From: Pseudoalteromonas citrea
Lineage (GTDB): Bacteria; Pseudomonadota; Gammaproteobacteria; Enterobacterales; Alteromonadaceae
NCBI RefSeq assembly: GCF_000238375.3
Contig: NZ_AHBZ03000014.1
Span: forward strand, 682,001 to 746,000
Length of the DNA: 64,000 nucleotides
Reading direction: 5' to 3'
Program-made: the position numbers and the translations under genes
Notes under the pieces: model-generated
What the model was told of the DNA's origin: nothing
Databases searched by the model: none
What the model saw: only the letters and a program-made list of their open reading frames with translations
Shown: in pieces, positions 44,040 to 52,951 of the stretch
How positions within the stretch are numbered: the first letter of the stretch is position 1
Layout: the number at the start of each line of letters is the position of its first letter

Positions 44040-45572
44040 TTACAAACAGTAACGGGCAAACAAACTCGAGACTGTCGCCGCAGTCGGCTTGCCATGCTGC
44101 CAATCTCCGCCTTCAACACCACTGCCAGCAATGTCCATATGCACATAAGGAATTGGTTGCTCTGAATCACTACCATGTTTATCTAAACCACCGACTAACG
44201 CTAAAAATGCCATAGGGAATTGATGACCGCGCGCCGTAATTGCTGATGGTGCATTGTTACTTGAAATCACATCGTCTGCTAATGTGCGCGGTTTAATAAA
44301 GTCATAATCTTCACGACGACTGCGTGATAACTCAGCACCATCTGCCCACAAGTCCCCAATATCGGCCAATTGACGAGACACTTTTGCTGCTCGTGCCGGA
44401 CCATTTTCAACATACGCACTATATGGACCAACCGCGCGTGCTGCATGTCCGGTGAGTGTTGCGACAGTGAATAATTCAGGGTTAATTTGAGATTGAGCCA
44501 AATCTTTCATTTCGCTCAGTAAATCACCCATCGCCAAGCGCCCTTCTGCATCTGTATTTCCAATACGTACTTTCAAGCCTTCGCGGCACGTTACAATTTC
44601 ATCAGGAACAAAACAGTCTGATCCAATTGAGTTACGCACAACAGCTAAATAAGCAATGACTTTCACGCCTTTTGTCTGAAAATCAGCAACCGCTTTCATA
44701 AAGCCAGCGACTGAAGCCGCTCCCCCTTTATCGCGGCTCATTCCCGCCATAAAGCCACCTACTTTTAAATCAGCGCCGCCTGTATCGTATACCAAGCCTT
44801 TACCAACAAACATCAACGTACGTGTTACTTCGTCCGTCGGTGTGTACTCAAGCTTCACAACACGAGGGTGGTGGCGCTCAACCGCGTATGAAGCACGAGC
44901 CACCATACCAAGCATTGGATAATCACTTTCAATTCTATTAATATCCGCGATCACTTCAACGGATACAGAAGTGTTTGCAAATAGCTCAACACAGTAATCA
45001 GCAAAACGCGGTGGTGCCATTCTTTCCGGCTCTGTGCCACATAAGTCTCTCGCAGCATATTGTCCAGATGCAATCGCATTTAGTTGCTTAGCTTGTGCGT
45101 CTGTTGCACCTACTAAGTGTATTTCAGTCACCGGCTCAATACTTGCACCGCGATACTCACGTGCTTCCAGTGGCTGCCATAACGCTTGACAAGCACCTAA
45201 AAATGCAACTTCTAATGCGTTTTTATAGCGCTCATCTGATGGTAAGCCGGTAACCATTAGAGCTGGCTTCGTAACACCAGCAGCCTTCGCCTGTGCAATC
45301 GCTGATTTAGCGGCATCAAATACTCGGCGCACATCATCATAATCACGATGTAATGGACCTGTCGGTGACACAATTAAACGCTTGCCAGGTAAGTCCGTTG
45401 CCAATACGAGCGTTGCTTGATTATTGATACGCTGATCAACCGCTAAATACGGTGCCAAAGCTGCATTTAATTGAGTATGACCCAAATCATGCGTGTTAGC
45501 TGCAATCACAATAACAGCATCAGCATCTTGAGTTAAAAAATCATGACAGGGTAACGCGAGAGGAAAAGACAT
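44040..45572 (-). CDS. M17 leucyl aminopeptidase family protein
   Basis: This cytosolic metallo-aminopeptidase should release N-terminal residues from peptides. The 510-residue protein has the M17 catalytic domain in its C-terminal half, with the metal and active-site signature NTDAEGRLAMGDLL near residue 335, preceded by VGKGLVYDTGGADLK-type sequence carrying metal ligands. The N-terminal domain is poorly conserved. The ATG at 45572 directly abuts the T run of a terminator-like hairpin (see finding), and a purine-rich AAGGG lies in the hairpin arm. It is PepB/PepA-like; the exact subgroup is unclear. Confidence 0.88.
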   Translation of the reverse strand: MSFPLALPCHDFLTQDADAVIVIAANTHDLGHTQLNAALAPYLAVDQRINNQATLVLATDLPGKRLIVSPTGPLHRDYDDVRRVFDAAKSAIAQAKAAGVTKPALMVTGLPSDERYKNALEVAFLGACQALWQPLEAREYRGASIEPVTEIHLVGATDAQAKQLNAIASGQYAARDLCGTEPERMAPPRFADYCVELFANTSVSVEVIADINRIESDYPMLGMVARASYAVERHHPRVVKLEYTPTDEVTRTLMFVGKGLVYDTGGADLKVGGFMAGMSRDKGGAASVAGFMKAVADFQTKGVKVIAYLAVVRNSIGSDCFVPDEIVTCREGLKVRIGNTDAEGRLAMGDLLSEMKDLAQSQINPELFTVATLTGHAARAVGPYSAYVENGPARAAKVSRQLADIGDLWADGAELSRSRREDYDFIKPRTLADDVISSNNAPSAITARGHQFPMAFLALVGGLDKHGSDSEQPIPYVHMDIAGSGVEGGDWQHGKPTAATVSSLFARYCL

Positions 45573-45602
45573 AAAAAGGCCCTTAAAGATTAATTTAAGG
45601 GC
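45573..45602 (-). terminator. Terminator-like hairpin between cstA and the M17 peptidase gene
   Basis: GCCCTTAAA and TTTAAGGGC form a perfect nine-base stem with a six-base loop. On the minus strand it is followed by a C and five T residues that run into the peptidase ATG. It likely ends cstA transcription 65 bases after its stop, but also covers the only ribosome-binding site of the next gene. Confidence 0.75.
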
Positions 45603-45666
45603 GCAATTATCAGCTATTTGTTTACTGTTTGCCAGTGTAGGCGATAAACCCTATAACAACACTGTA

Positions 45667-47352
45667 TCACTGAGTTTGCTGTTGTGTAGCGTTATCTTGC
45701 CTAAGTCGGCTGATCACCGACCATGCTTCTAGCATCACTAGGACACTCACAACCAAAACAACAATATCCAAACTCACTAACAACCAATTACCTTGTTCAT
45801 AATATTCAACCAGCTTGATAAGCCCAGCAAAAAACGCCATGACTAACACAAAGCTCATTGGGATCAAGGTATACTTCGCAGGTCTCCCTAACTTAATCAA
45901 ATAAACCGAAATCACCAACAAAGTTAAACTGGCTAATATTTGATTCGTTGATCCAAACAGCGGCCAAATGATCATGCCACCACTGCCTGACGCGCCACCA
46001 GCACCAAACGCCAGTAACAAACAACAAGCCACTGCGATAAACGTTGCAACCATGCCATTTTTCAGTAGCTGAAGTTGATAAATATCACCCCATTCTTGAA
46101 TAATATAACGTTGTAATCGTACCCCTGAATCCATAGTCGTGCCTGCAAAAAGCACCACCATTACTGCAAGCAATGTTGCCGCAATTTCGGCAGAAATTCC
46201 CCAACCGTTACTTATTAAATTAGAGCCACCCGTAATAAACGCTGAGACACTCCCTGCCCCTAAGTGGCTATATATTTCATGCCACTCCTCTGGTGACACA
46301 GCCAGCATAACCCCACTTACCGCAACTAAGGTAATTAACGCTAAACTCCCTTCACCAATAGCTCCTAAATACCCGACAAAGCGACCATCTTTTTCTTTGT
46401 TTAATTGTTTAGAGCTTGTACCAGAAGACACAATGCCATGAAAGCCAGAAACAGCGCCACACGCAATGGTTACAAACAATAAAGGAATAATACTGGGTGT
46501 ATCAACAACCGTTTGCGTGTTAAATGCCGGCGCAGTAATATCAGGCATAACCACAAATACAGCGCCGTATAACAGCACTAGCCCTACCAACAGCTGCATA
46601 CCATTAATAAAATCTCTTGGCTGAAGCAGCATCCACACAGGAAGCAAAGACGCCACGGCTGCATACACAAATAAAATTACAATCCAACTAGCTTTATCTG
46701 TTAAACCAAATATTTCGCTGGGCAGCGCAATCGGTGCGCCGGTGCCCACATAAATCGTGGCATAAAGTATCGCAACACCAATAAAGCACAAGGGTACTAG
46801 AGGAACTTTACGTTTTAATAGCTGACCTATTACCAACGCAACGACTATCGCAGCCCACGCGGGTAATACCGCGGTTGGATTTGCTACAAAAGAATTCGCG
46901 ATAACAACACCAAATACGGCATTAACCATCAACAATACCAAAAATACCACTATCATGAATAAAGCCCGAGTGCGCTTGCCTATTACCGTTTCAGACAGTG
47001 CCCCCATTGATTTACCTTTGTGACGCGCACTTGCCCACAACGCGCCCATATCATGTACGCCGGCAAAAAATATCGTTCCTATCACCACCCATAAAACCGC
47101 AGGCACCCAACCCCAATAAACGGCTATAGCAGGCCCAACAATAGGGGCAGCCCCCGCAACAGAGGTAAAGTGATGGCCCCATAAAACCACTTTATTGGTC
47201 GGTACATAGTCCACACCATCATTGAGTTCATGAGCAGGTGTGACAAAATCATCATCCATTTTAAATATTTTTTCAGCGATAAACTTGGAGTAAACAAACC
47301 AGCCAAATATCATCCCGACAATGCCAAACAGTACAATCATAATTGATTGCAT
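45667..47352 (-). CDS. cstA: Carbon starvation protein CstA family transporter
   Basis: CstA-family proteins import peptides or pyruvate in starved cells. The 561-residue protein has about fifteen membrane segments. Family signatures include VLWGHHFTSVAGAAPIVGPAIAVYWGW (about residues 55-81), GALSETVIGKRTRALF, a central SGFHGIVSSGTSSKQL and WPLFGSTNQILASLTL. It is shorter than the 700-residue E. coli CstA and BtsT, mainly at the C-terminus, as in the shorter family members. GGAG precedes the ATG. No complete CRP site was found upstream. Confidence 0.92.
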   Translation of the reverse strand: MQSIMIVLFGIVGMIFGWFVYSKFIAEKIFKMDDDFVTPAHELNDGVDYVPTNKVVLWGHHFTSVAGAAPIVGPAIAVYWGWVPAVLWVVIGTIFFAGVHDMGALWASARHKGKSMGALSETVIGKRTRALFMIVVFLVLLMVNAVFGVVIANSFVANPTAVLPAWAAIVVALVIGQLLKRKVPLVPLCFIGVAILYATIYVGTGAPIALPSEIFGLTDKASWIVILFVYAAVASLLPVWMLLQPRDFINGMQLLVGLVLLYGAVFVVMPDITAPAFNTQTVVDTPSIIPLLFVTIACGAVSGFHGIVSSGTSSKQLNKEKDGRFVGYLGAIGEGSLALITLVAVSGVMLAVSPEEWHEIYSHLGAGSVSAFITGGSNLISNGWGISAEIAATLLAVMVVLFAGTTMDSGVRLQRYIIQEWGDIYQLQLLKNGMVATFIAVACCLLLAFGAGGASGSGGMIIWPLFGSTNQILASLTLLVISVYLIKLGRPAKYTLIPMSFVLVMAFFAGLIKLVEYYEQGNWLLVSLDIVVLVVSVLVMLEAWSVISRLRQDNATQQQTQ

Positions 47353-47461
47353 AGTGCGCTCCTGTGAATTGTTATTTTTTTGTTAGTCTCACGCTATCAC
47401 AAAAATACCCAACATCACTTATCTTTTAGTCTAAAGGTATCAAAGGTATCAATTTCTCACT

Positions 47462-48523
47462 TTATTCACTGTCGAATAAGCCTAATTGTGGCTGGCCTTG
47501 TTTTGAATCTAATAAGCCAATTTGAATACCAATTAATCTCACTGGTTTATGTCGAAATCGTGCTAATAACTCTTTTAATAAATTGCAGAACACAACGGCA
47601 TTTAGCTCATCAAATTGACACTCTTTACTCACCTGTTGAAAATCATGAAACTTAACTTTAACACCTAACTTTGCAATACCGCGCTCTTTAACATGATGCA
47701 TTGCACGCTTTTCAAGCTCTGGCAATAACTCACACATTAAACGATTTTTAAGTAATTCAAACTCACTGGTGTCTTCGTTAAATGTTGTTTCAACTCCGAC
47801 CGACTTCCTCACTCTGTGGGTTTCTACCCCTCGCTCGTCAATCCCTTGGCAGCGGCGCCATAATACCCCGCCAAACTTACCAAAACGCTGGATCAGGAAG
47901 TGTTCTTCACATGCTTTAACATCTTTACCGTATTCAAGTCCCATGGCGTGCAGTTTTTGCTGCGTCACTTTGCCAACACCCGGGATTTTTTTGAGGGGGA
48001 GTTTATCTATAAAGCTACACACCTCGGGTGGGGTGATCACACATTGCCCATTGGGTTTATTTTCATCACTGGCAATCTTAGCTAAAAACTTTATTGGCGC
48101 GATACCTGCTGAGGCAGTTAGCCCCGTCGCATTATAAATATCTGCACGTATTTGCTCCGCAATTAACGTGGCACTTCCTGAGCAATATTCACTGTCAGTC
48201 ACATCAAGGTATGCTTCATCTAACGATAGCGGTTCAATTAACTGCGTATATTTTTCAAACACCGCCCTGATCTGTTCAGATGCGGCTTTGTACACAGCCA
48301 TTCTCCCCGGCACAATCACCAGAGCTGGACATAATTTTTTTGCTTGATAATTTGACATAGCTGATCGGACGCCGTATTCCCGCGCAATATAATTCGCGGT
48401 AGAAAGTACACCCCGGTGGCTATTTCCACCGATTGCCATCGGCACATTTGCAAGTGCAGGGTTATCTCGCATTTCCACCGCAGCATAAAAACAATCCATA
48501 TCAATGTGTATAAACTTACGCAT
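47462..48523 (-). CDS. dinB: DNA polymerase IV
   Basis: DinB is a Y-family polymerase that copies damaged templates with low fidelity. The 353-residue protein has the catalytic blocks FIHIDMDCFYAAVEMRD (Asp8, metal binding) and PLSLDEAYLDVT (Asp-Glu near 103-104). The thumb helix-hairpin KIPGVGKVTQQKL and a C-terminal little finger domain follow. A LexA box lies 11 bases upstream of the ATG, so it is part of the SOS response. The final residues QPQLGLFDSE resemble a beta-clamp binding motif (QLGLF). Confidence 0.96.
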   Translation of the reverse strand: MRKFIHIDMDCFYAAVEMRDNPALANVPMAIGGNSHRGVLSTANYIAREYGVRSAMSNYQAKKLCPALVIVPGRMAVYKAASEQIRAVFEKYTQLIEPLSLDEAYLDVTDSEYCSGSATLIAEQIRADIYNATGLTASAGIAPIKFLAKIASDENKPNGQCVITPPEVCSFIDKLPLKKIPGVGKVTQQKLHAMGLEYGKDVKACEEHFLIQRFGKFGGVLWRRCQGIDERGVETHRVRKSVGVETTFNEDTSEFELLKNRLMCELLPELEKRAMHHVKERGIAKLGVKVKFHDFQQVSKECQFDELNAVVFCNLLKELLARFRHKPVRLIGIQIGLLDSKQGQPQLGLFDSE

Positions 48524-48534
48524 GCCAAAACAAC

Positions 48535-48550
48535 CTGTATTAATATACAG
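48535..48550. promoter_or_regulatory. LexA operator (SOS box) of dinB
   Basis: CTGTATTAATATACAG has both CTGT and ACAG half-sites with an eight-base AT-only centre and differs little from the E. coli consensus CTGTATATATATACAG. It sits 12-27 bases before the dinB ATG, the usual repression position. It could also affect the divergent gene at 48665. Confidence 0.93.
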
Positions 48551-48664
48551 TTATTATGACCTGAAATTTTAAACTTTTGCAACTTTTCCCAACCACTCAT
48601 GTAAACTACACTTAAGCTTATAGATACACTTCATAACCATAATTAATAACAACAAGGAGTTAGC

Positions 48665-49717
48665 ATGCAATTTAGTCGTTTAGGTAGCAGCCAGCTTGAT
48701 GTCTCTCGCGTTTGTCTAGGTAGTATGACTTGGGGCTTACAAAATAATCAGCATGATGCCGATGAGCAAATTAACTATGCCATCAGCAAAGGCGTTAATT
48801 TTATCGATACTGCTGAAATGTATGCAGTTCCTCCCTCCAAAGAAACCTACGGTAAAACAGAGGCCATCATTGGAGATTGGTTATCACGCCATAATGAAAA
48901 ACGCGAACAGCTTGTGATTGCAACTAAAATTGCAGGTCCGGGGCTTAGCTGGGTCCGAAATGGCACGCCAATTTCAGCACAGTCAGTCGTTGAAGCTGTA
49001 GATGCATCACTCGAACGCTTAAAAACCGACTATATTGATGTGTACCAATTGCATTGGCCTAATAGAACATCGCCCCACTTTGCTAAGCACCAACCGGGTC
49101 AAATTAACTTTTCACACGTCAATGCGGCACAAGAAACCGCAGACATGCTCGATATATTACAAGGTTTAAATGAGTGTATAAAGGCAGGAAAAATACGTCA
49201 CTGGGGGTTGTCTGACGACACCACATGGGGGATCAACACCTATTTAAAGCTTGCCATCGCGCATAACCTACCCAAACCAGTATCGATACAAAATGAATTT
49301 AGTTTACTGCATGCCAAAGATTGGCCATATCTTATTGAAAATTGTGTCCATGAAGACATCGCCTATTTGCCATGGTCACCACTTGCTGCTGGGTTCTTGA
49401 CTGGTAAGTATCTCGATGGTGCCCGCCCAGAGGGCAGTCGTTGGACGATAACACAGCGACAAGGTTTGTTTAGAGATACCCAATATAGTAATGAAGCGAC
49501 AAAACTCTATGTAGAAGTTGCCAAGCAATATGGCATTACACCCGCACAATTGGCATTAGCATGGTGCAATCAGGTCGATGGTGTCACATCAACCATCATC
49601 GGCGCTACAAACATGTCACAGCTCAAAGAAAATTTAACGGCATTCGATACACAGCTCAGTAAAGAAGCCTTAGCTAGTATCAGTAATGTGTTTAAGCAAT
49701 ACCCAGCCCCTTTCTAA
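48665..49717 (+). CDS. tas: Aldo/keto reductase, Tas family
   Basis: This cytosolic NADPH-dependent oxidoreductase has an aldo/keto TIM barrel of 350 residues. It begins MQFSRLGSSQLDVSRVCLGSMTWG and has the catalytic Asp and Tyr in FIDTAEMYAVPP, a KIAGPG lysine and IDVYQLHWP. It aligns well along its length with E. coli Tas (346). An AAGGAG site precedes the ATG. The physiological substrate of Tas is unknown. It is divergent from dinB. Confidence 0.88.
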   Translation: MQFSRLGSSQLDVSRVCLGSMTWGLQNNQHDADEQINYAISKGVNFIDTAEMYAVPPSKETYGKTEAIIGDWLSRHNEKREQLVIATKIAGPGLSWVRNGTPISAQSVVEAVDASLERLKTDYIDVYQLHWPNRTSPHFAKHQPGQINFSHVNAAQETADMLDILQGLNECIKAGKIRHWGLSDDTTWGINTYLKLAIAHNLPKPVSIQNEFSLLHAKDWPYLIENCVHEDIAYLPWSPLAAGFLTGKYLDGARPEGSRWTITQRQGLFRDTQYSNEATKLYVEVAKQYGITPAQLALAWCNQVDGVTSTIIGATNMSQLKENLTAFDTQLSKEALASISNVFKQYPAPF

Positions 49718-49736
49718 AGCAATCCATTTTACTAAG

Positions 49737-49775
49737 CCAATATGTTAACGAAATAAACGTATACATATTGGTTTT
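49737..49775 (+). terminator. Rho-independent terminator after the tas-like gene
   Basis: CCAATATGT and ACATATTGG pair perfectly, with an inner ACG/CGT pair around an AAATAAA loop, followed by four T residues. It lies 20 bases after the stop. Confidence 0.85.
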
Positions 49776-49801
49776 GTATCTTGTTGTTCGATACGTATAA
49801 T
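49774..49801 (+). promoter_or_regulatory. Predicted promoter of the Nudix gene
   Basis: TTGTAT (49774-49779) and a perfect TATAAT (49796-49801) are 16 bases apart. The -35 box overlaps the T run of the preceding terminator. Transcription would start near 49808, which rules out the TTG start at 49781. Confidence 0.6.
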
Positions 49802-49834
49802 AACGCCTTTTCTCGTGATCGGTTTTTGTTTTCT

Positions 49835-50344
49835 ATGCGCAGTCTTAACACCTCCCCCGTAGTGCCACTTGCAGGCAGTCAGTTTACTCGCCAAACCACC
49901 CGCGCGATTGTGCTCGAAGGTGACAAAGTGCTCCTGTTATACACTGCACGTTATGATGATTATACCTTACCGGGTGGCGGTGTTGATGAAGGTGAGTCAC
50001 TAGAGCAGGCCTTATTGCGAGAATTACAAGAAGAAACGGGGGTAAAAGAGCTTACGAATATTCAGCCATTTGGTCGTTATGAAGAGTATCGTTTATGGCA
50101 CAAACCTGACTTTGATGTGATTCACATCGTCTCAGATTGTTATATTTGTCAAATTTGTGGCCACTTTGATACGCCTAAAATGGAAGACTATGAGCGTGCC
50201 AATGGCATGGTTCCAGTATGGGTTGATATAAACGTTGCAATTGAGCACAACAAAAAGACGCTCGAAAATAGTCCAAAAAAAGGCTTGTCACTCATCAGGG
50301 AAATATCACTTCTTGAACAAATACGAGCAGCAAAGCTTACCTAA
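49835..50344 (+). CDS. Nudix hydrolase
   Basis: Nudix enzymes cleave nucleoside diphosphates linked to another moiety. The complete Nudix box GGGVDEGESLEQALLRELQEETGV is present (about residues 48-71 from this start), including the REL-x-EE metal ligands. The frame is open from a TTG at 49781, but the ATG at 49835 is preferred because a promoter with a perfect TATAAT lies between them. The product is then 169 residues. The ribosome-binding site is weak either way. Substrate is unknown. Confidence 0.88.
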   Translation: MRSLNTSPVVPLAGSQFTRQTTRAIVLEGDKVLLLYTARYDDYTLPGGGVDEGESLEQALLRELQEETGVKELTNIQPFGRYEEYRLWHKPDFDVIHIVSDCYICQICGHFDTPKMEDYERANGMVPVWVDINVAIEHNKKTLENSPKKGLSLIREISLLEQIRAAKLT

Positions 50345-50483
50345 CTGTGCAGTTGTTCGCCCCCATTTAAAAACCCGCTTTTGCCTGTCATGAGTACCAG
50401 ATGTCTAAAAAATAGAAGTTTGAATTGAACTTTCAGCCTCCCCATACGTCATATCAGCTTATTTATAACACAGGGAGGTTTAG

Positions 50484-51200
50484 GTGAATTTTATAATTAA
50501 GACAGTTATTTACTCTGTGTCCTTACATGCCATAGTTTTTTATTTGCTCAAATCTCAAACCGTTAATATCCCTTCTTTACCTCATACCCAAGCGTTAAAA
50601 ACCTACTTAGTAGTTGAAAGTAAACTAGAGCAAGCCCCGTCGAAAAAATTAAACGAAGTCGAGGCCGCTCCGCTCCCAAACACTGACGTAATAGACTCCA
50701 CATCTGAACACCAAAAAGCCGATGAAACACCCACATCATCCAAAGCTTCAGAGGCAATACCCCCTGCAACACGTCCAATTAAAGCCAAAGCTACAGCAAC
50801 GCAAACAAAAAAAGTTCAAAATGAGAAAACTTCCATTAATACTCCATCACGAAGCAAACAAAGTATTAACCCTTATGAAGTGCTGCAAAGTATCCGTGCT
50901 AAAGGACTGTCATATACAGCACCACACTCATCACCCACACAGCAAAAAAGAATTAACGTTCCTATAGATCATAAAAATACCAATAAAAGAGCAGCAAAAA
51001 TTATTTCTCAAAACCAGACCTTCACGGAATATCAAAACGGTAATACTTGTTTTAAGGTATTTAATGGTGATGTTAATAATCGCGTTTCAGATAGCGGGAT
51101 CACAAACCAGTGGCAGGGCTTGCCATATACATGTAACAACACTGCAATCACGCAAGCATATGATAAAGCAATGAATAAATGGCTTAGAAAAAAACCATAA
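50484..51200 (+). CDS. Membrane-anchored periplasmic protein, TonB-like layout, unknown function
   Basis: I do not recognise this 238-residue protein. One N-terminal membrane helix (about residues 5-21, SVSLHAIVFYLL) is followed by a long low-complexity region rich in Pro, Ala, Thr, Lys and Glu (about 50-125). A C-terminal region has two cysteines (in GNTCFKVF and PYTCNN) that could form a disulfide. The anchor plus stiff linker resembles TonB or TolA, but no TonB C-terminal domain is evident. The start is GTG at 50484 behind GGGAGG. Confidence 0.65.
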   Translation: MNFIIKTVIYSVSLHAIVFYLLKSQTVNIPSLPHTQALKTYLVVESKLEQAPSKKLNEVEAAPLPNTDVIDSTSEHQKADETPTSSKASEAIPPATRPIKAKATATQTKKVQNEKTSINTPSRSKQSINPYEVLQSIRAKGLSYTAPHSSPTQQKRINVPIDHKNTNKRAAKIISQNQTFTEYQNGNTCFKVFNGDVNNRVSDSGITNQWQGLPYTCNNTAITQAYDKAMNKWLRKKP

Positions 51201-51343
51201 CTCCCAGAGCTTCATTTCCTACCCTACTGCTAAGCGCCAATTAAGTGCAAAAAAAGATCTCTATTATTTAAATAACAAATTACCACTATCCCTTCTTGGC
51301 TAAATTCCCTACAATCAGAAATCACCATTGAGGAGGTAGTTAT

Positions 51344-52156
51344 ATGCGAAGTACTCTTTATGTGTTTATGTCTCTTATGTTCTTATGGGTAAAGTGCATT
51401 GATGCGCAAACCCTCACGTTTGTTGCCGAAGACCTTCCTCCTTACCACTTCAGTGATAAAAATGGTAATGCCGCAGGGGCGCTAGTTGATATTACAAAAG
51501 CCGTGCTGCACGAAGCACAACTTAGTGGTCAATTTGAAATAATGCCCATGGCACGTGCGTATCACGTGCTACAAAATAATCCGCTGGGGCTGATGATGTC
51601 GTTGTTACAAACACCTTCTCGTAAGTCACAATTTACATGGTTAGGGCAATTATACTTTGCTGATGCCTACCTCGTAGCATTGAAAAACTCCCCCTATCAA
51701 GTGCAGTCGCTCAACGAAGCAAAACAGCACAAGGTTAGTACTATCCGAGGTTACTCTAGTGCTAATTACTTGCAACAGGCAGGCTTCAAAGAAGATAAAA
51801 ACCTCCTACTTGCCAGTCACTACCAACAATTATGGCATTTACTTTTCAAACAAAGAGTCGACTTTGTAATGACCAACACGATGACATTGGAAAAAGAGCT
51901 TAAAAATTCAGGCTACAGTGTAAACAAAGTAGCCAAAGCACTACATATAAAAAACTTTCCGTCAGCCTTACACCTTGTCGCCAATAAACAGATCCCGAGT
52001 AATATTTGTCAACGCCTCGCTGATGCTTTAGAAAAGATAAAAAATACTGGCTTATATTCTCAAATACTCACCCGTTGGCAATTAGATATACCTCATCATC
52101 AATTGGCTAATCAGAAAGGTAGTACTCTACGCCTGCCACTACCCGAACAACTTTGA
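51344..52156 (+). CDS. Periplasmic solute-binding-like protein (SBP family 3)
   Basis: The 270-residue protein has a signal peptide (to about residue 21, IDAQT). A type-II periplasmic binding fold of the amino-acid type follows, starting LTFVAEDLPPYHFSDKNGNAAGALVDITKAVL and including VSTIRGYSSANYLQQAGF. No ABC permease or ATPase genes are adjacent, so it may act as a stand-alone receptor. A strong GGAGG precedes the ATG. Its last 50 bases overlap the convergent SIMPL gene. The ligand cannot be deduced. Confidence 0.82.
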   Translation: MRSTLYVFMSLMFLWVKCIDAQTLTFVAEDLPPYHFSDKNGNAAGALVDITKAVLHEAQLSGQFEIMPMARAYHVLQNNPLGLMMSLLQTPSRKSQFTWLGQLYFADAYLVALKNSPYQVQSLNEAKQHKVSTIRGYSSANYLQQAGFKEDKNLLLASHYQQLWHLLFKQRVDFVMTNTMTLEKELKNSGYSVNKVAKALHIKNFPSALHLVANKQIPSNICQRLADALEKIKNTGLYSQILTRWQLDIPHHQLANQKGSTLRLPLPEQL

Positions 52157-52820
52157 TATGCGGTGTATTACTATCTCTATCGCGAATGCTAAATTGACCT
52201 TGACGGGCTGACTTGATTTTTCCAAGCTGAGAGTCTGAATCTTTGGCGAATTTTAGCGCAACCTCTCTGGCTTTTTGTGTTGCCAACTGCACCATTTGTG
52301 GTTTGATATCATTGAGCCCTGTGAACATAAACTCAACACGATTTTGATAATCGTCTTGGGTTATCGCTATCCCTTGCTTGGCTAATTGGCTCAACTGCGA
52401 TAACGCAGTCCTTACTTTATCTGGAGAATGGCTGAAAACGGTAATGCCAGCCTTGGCAACATAGCGAAAACCACGCTCATTTTGACTATACTCCTGTGCA
52501 AACTTGTCTACGATCGAAGGGGCTGTCACACTCACTTCATCATCATTAAAACCCTGTAAAGTTAAAAATGCACGGATCGCCGCATTCTTTTTATCAACGC
52601 GCGCGATAAGAATATCTAAATCATTATCAGCATCTTTGTAAAATACTGGCCAAATAACTGTATCAGCGGGCACCTCTTGCTCCGCTAGCCCCTTTACCTG
52701 TACCGTTCTTTCCATGGCTTTTACATCTATCACAGTATTTTTGATTAGCCATGTACTACACACTAACCCAAGCGCCAGCACGGTCGCAGCTCCCACATGT
52801 TTCAGAATATCAGTACGCAA
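52107..52820 (-). CDS. SIMPL (DUF541) domain protein
   Basis: The 237-residue protein has an N-terminal signal-anchor (about residues 9-30) followed by a SIMPL domain: MERTVQVKGLAEQEVPADTVIWPV at its start and KAREVALKFAKDSDSQLGKI near residue 190. E. coli YggE is a member, linked to oxidative stress; the molecular activity is unknown. It converges with and overlaps the solute-binding gene by 50 bases. Confidence 0.85.
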   Translation of the reverse strand: MRTDILKHVGAATVLALGLVCSTWLIKNTVIDVKAMERTVQVKGLAEQEVPADTVIWPVFYKDADNDLDILIARVDKKNAAIRAFLTLQGFNDDEVSVTAPSIVDKFAQEYSQNERGFRYVAKAGITVFSHSPDKVRTALSQLSQLAKQGIAITQDDYQNRVEFMFTGLNDIKPQMVQLATQKAREVALKFAKDSDSQLGKIKSARQGQFSIRDRDSNTPHIKVVRVVAGVEYYLSD

Positions 52821-52951
52821 ACGATTTCTCCTAAAATAAGTTGTCAGATCAAAGTCTAATGTAAATCAGCTCGATCATTGTTAAAATAATGATAGAGTGA
52901 TACCTAATTGATGAGCCTAAGCTGAACTCGAAAAGAAACTAAGGAATCCCT

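Noticed and set aside
47353-47461. Possible CRP site before cstA
   Set aside because: A TGTGA half-site is present on the minus strand but the partner TCACA is missing at the required six-base spacing.
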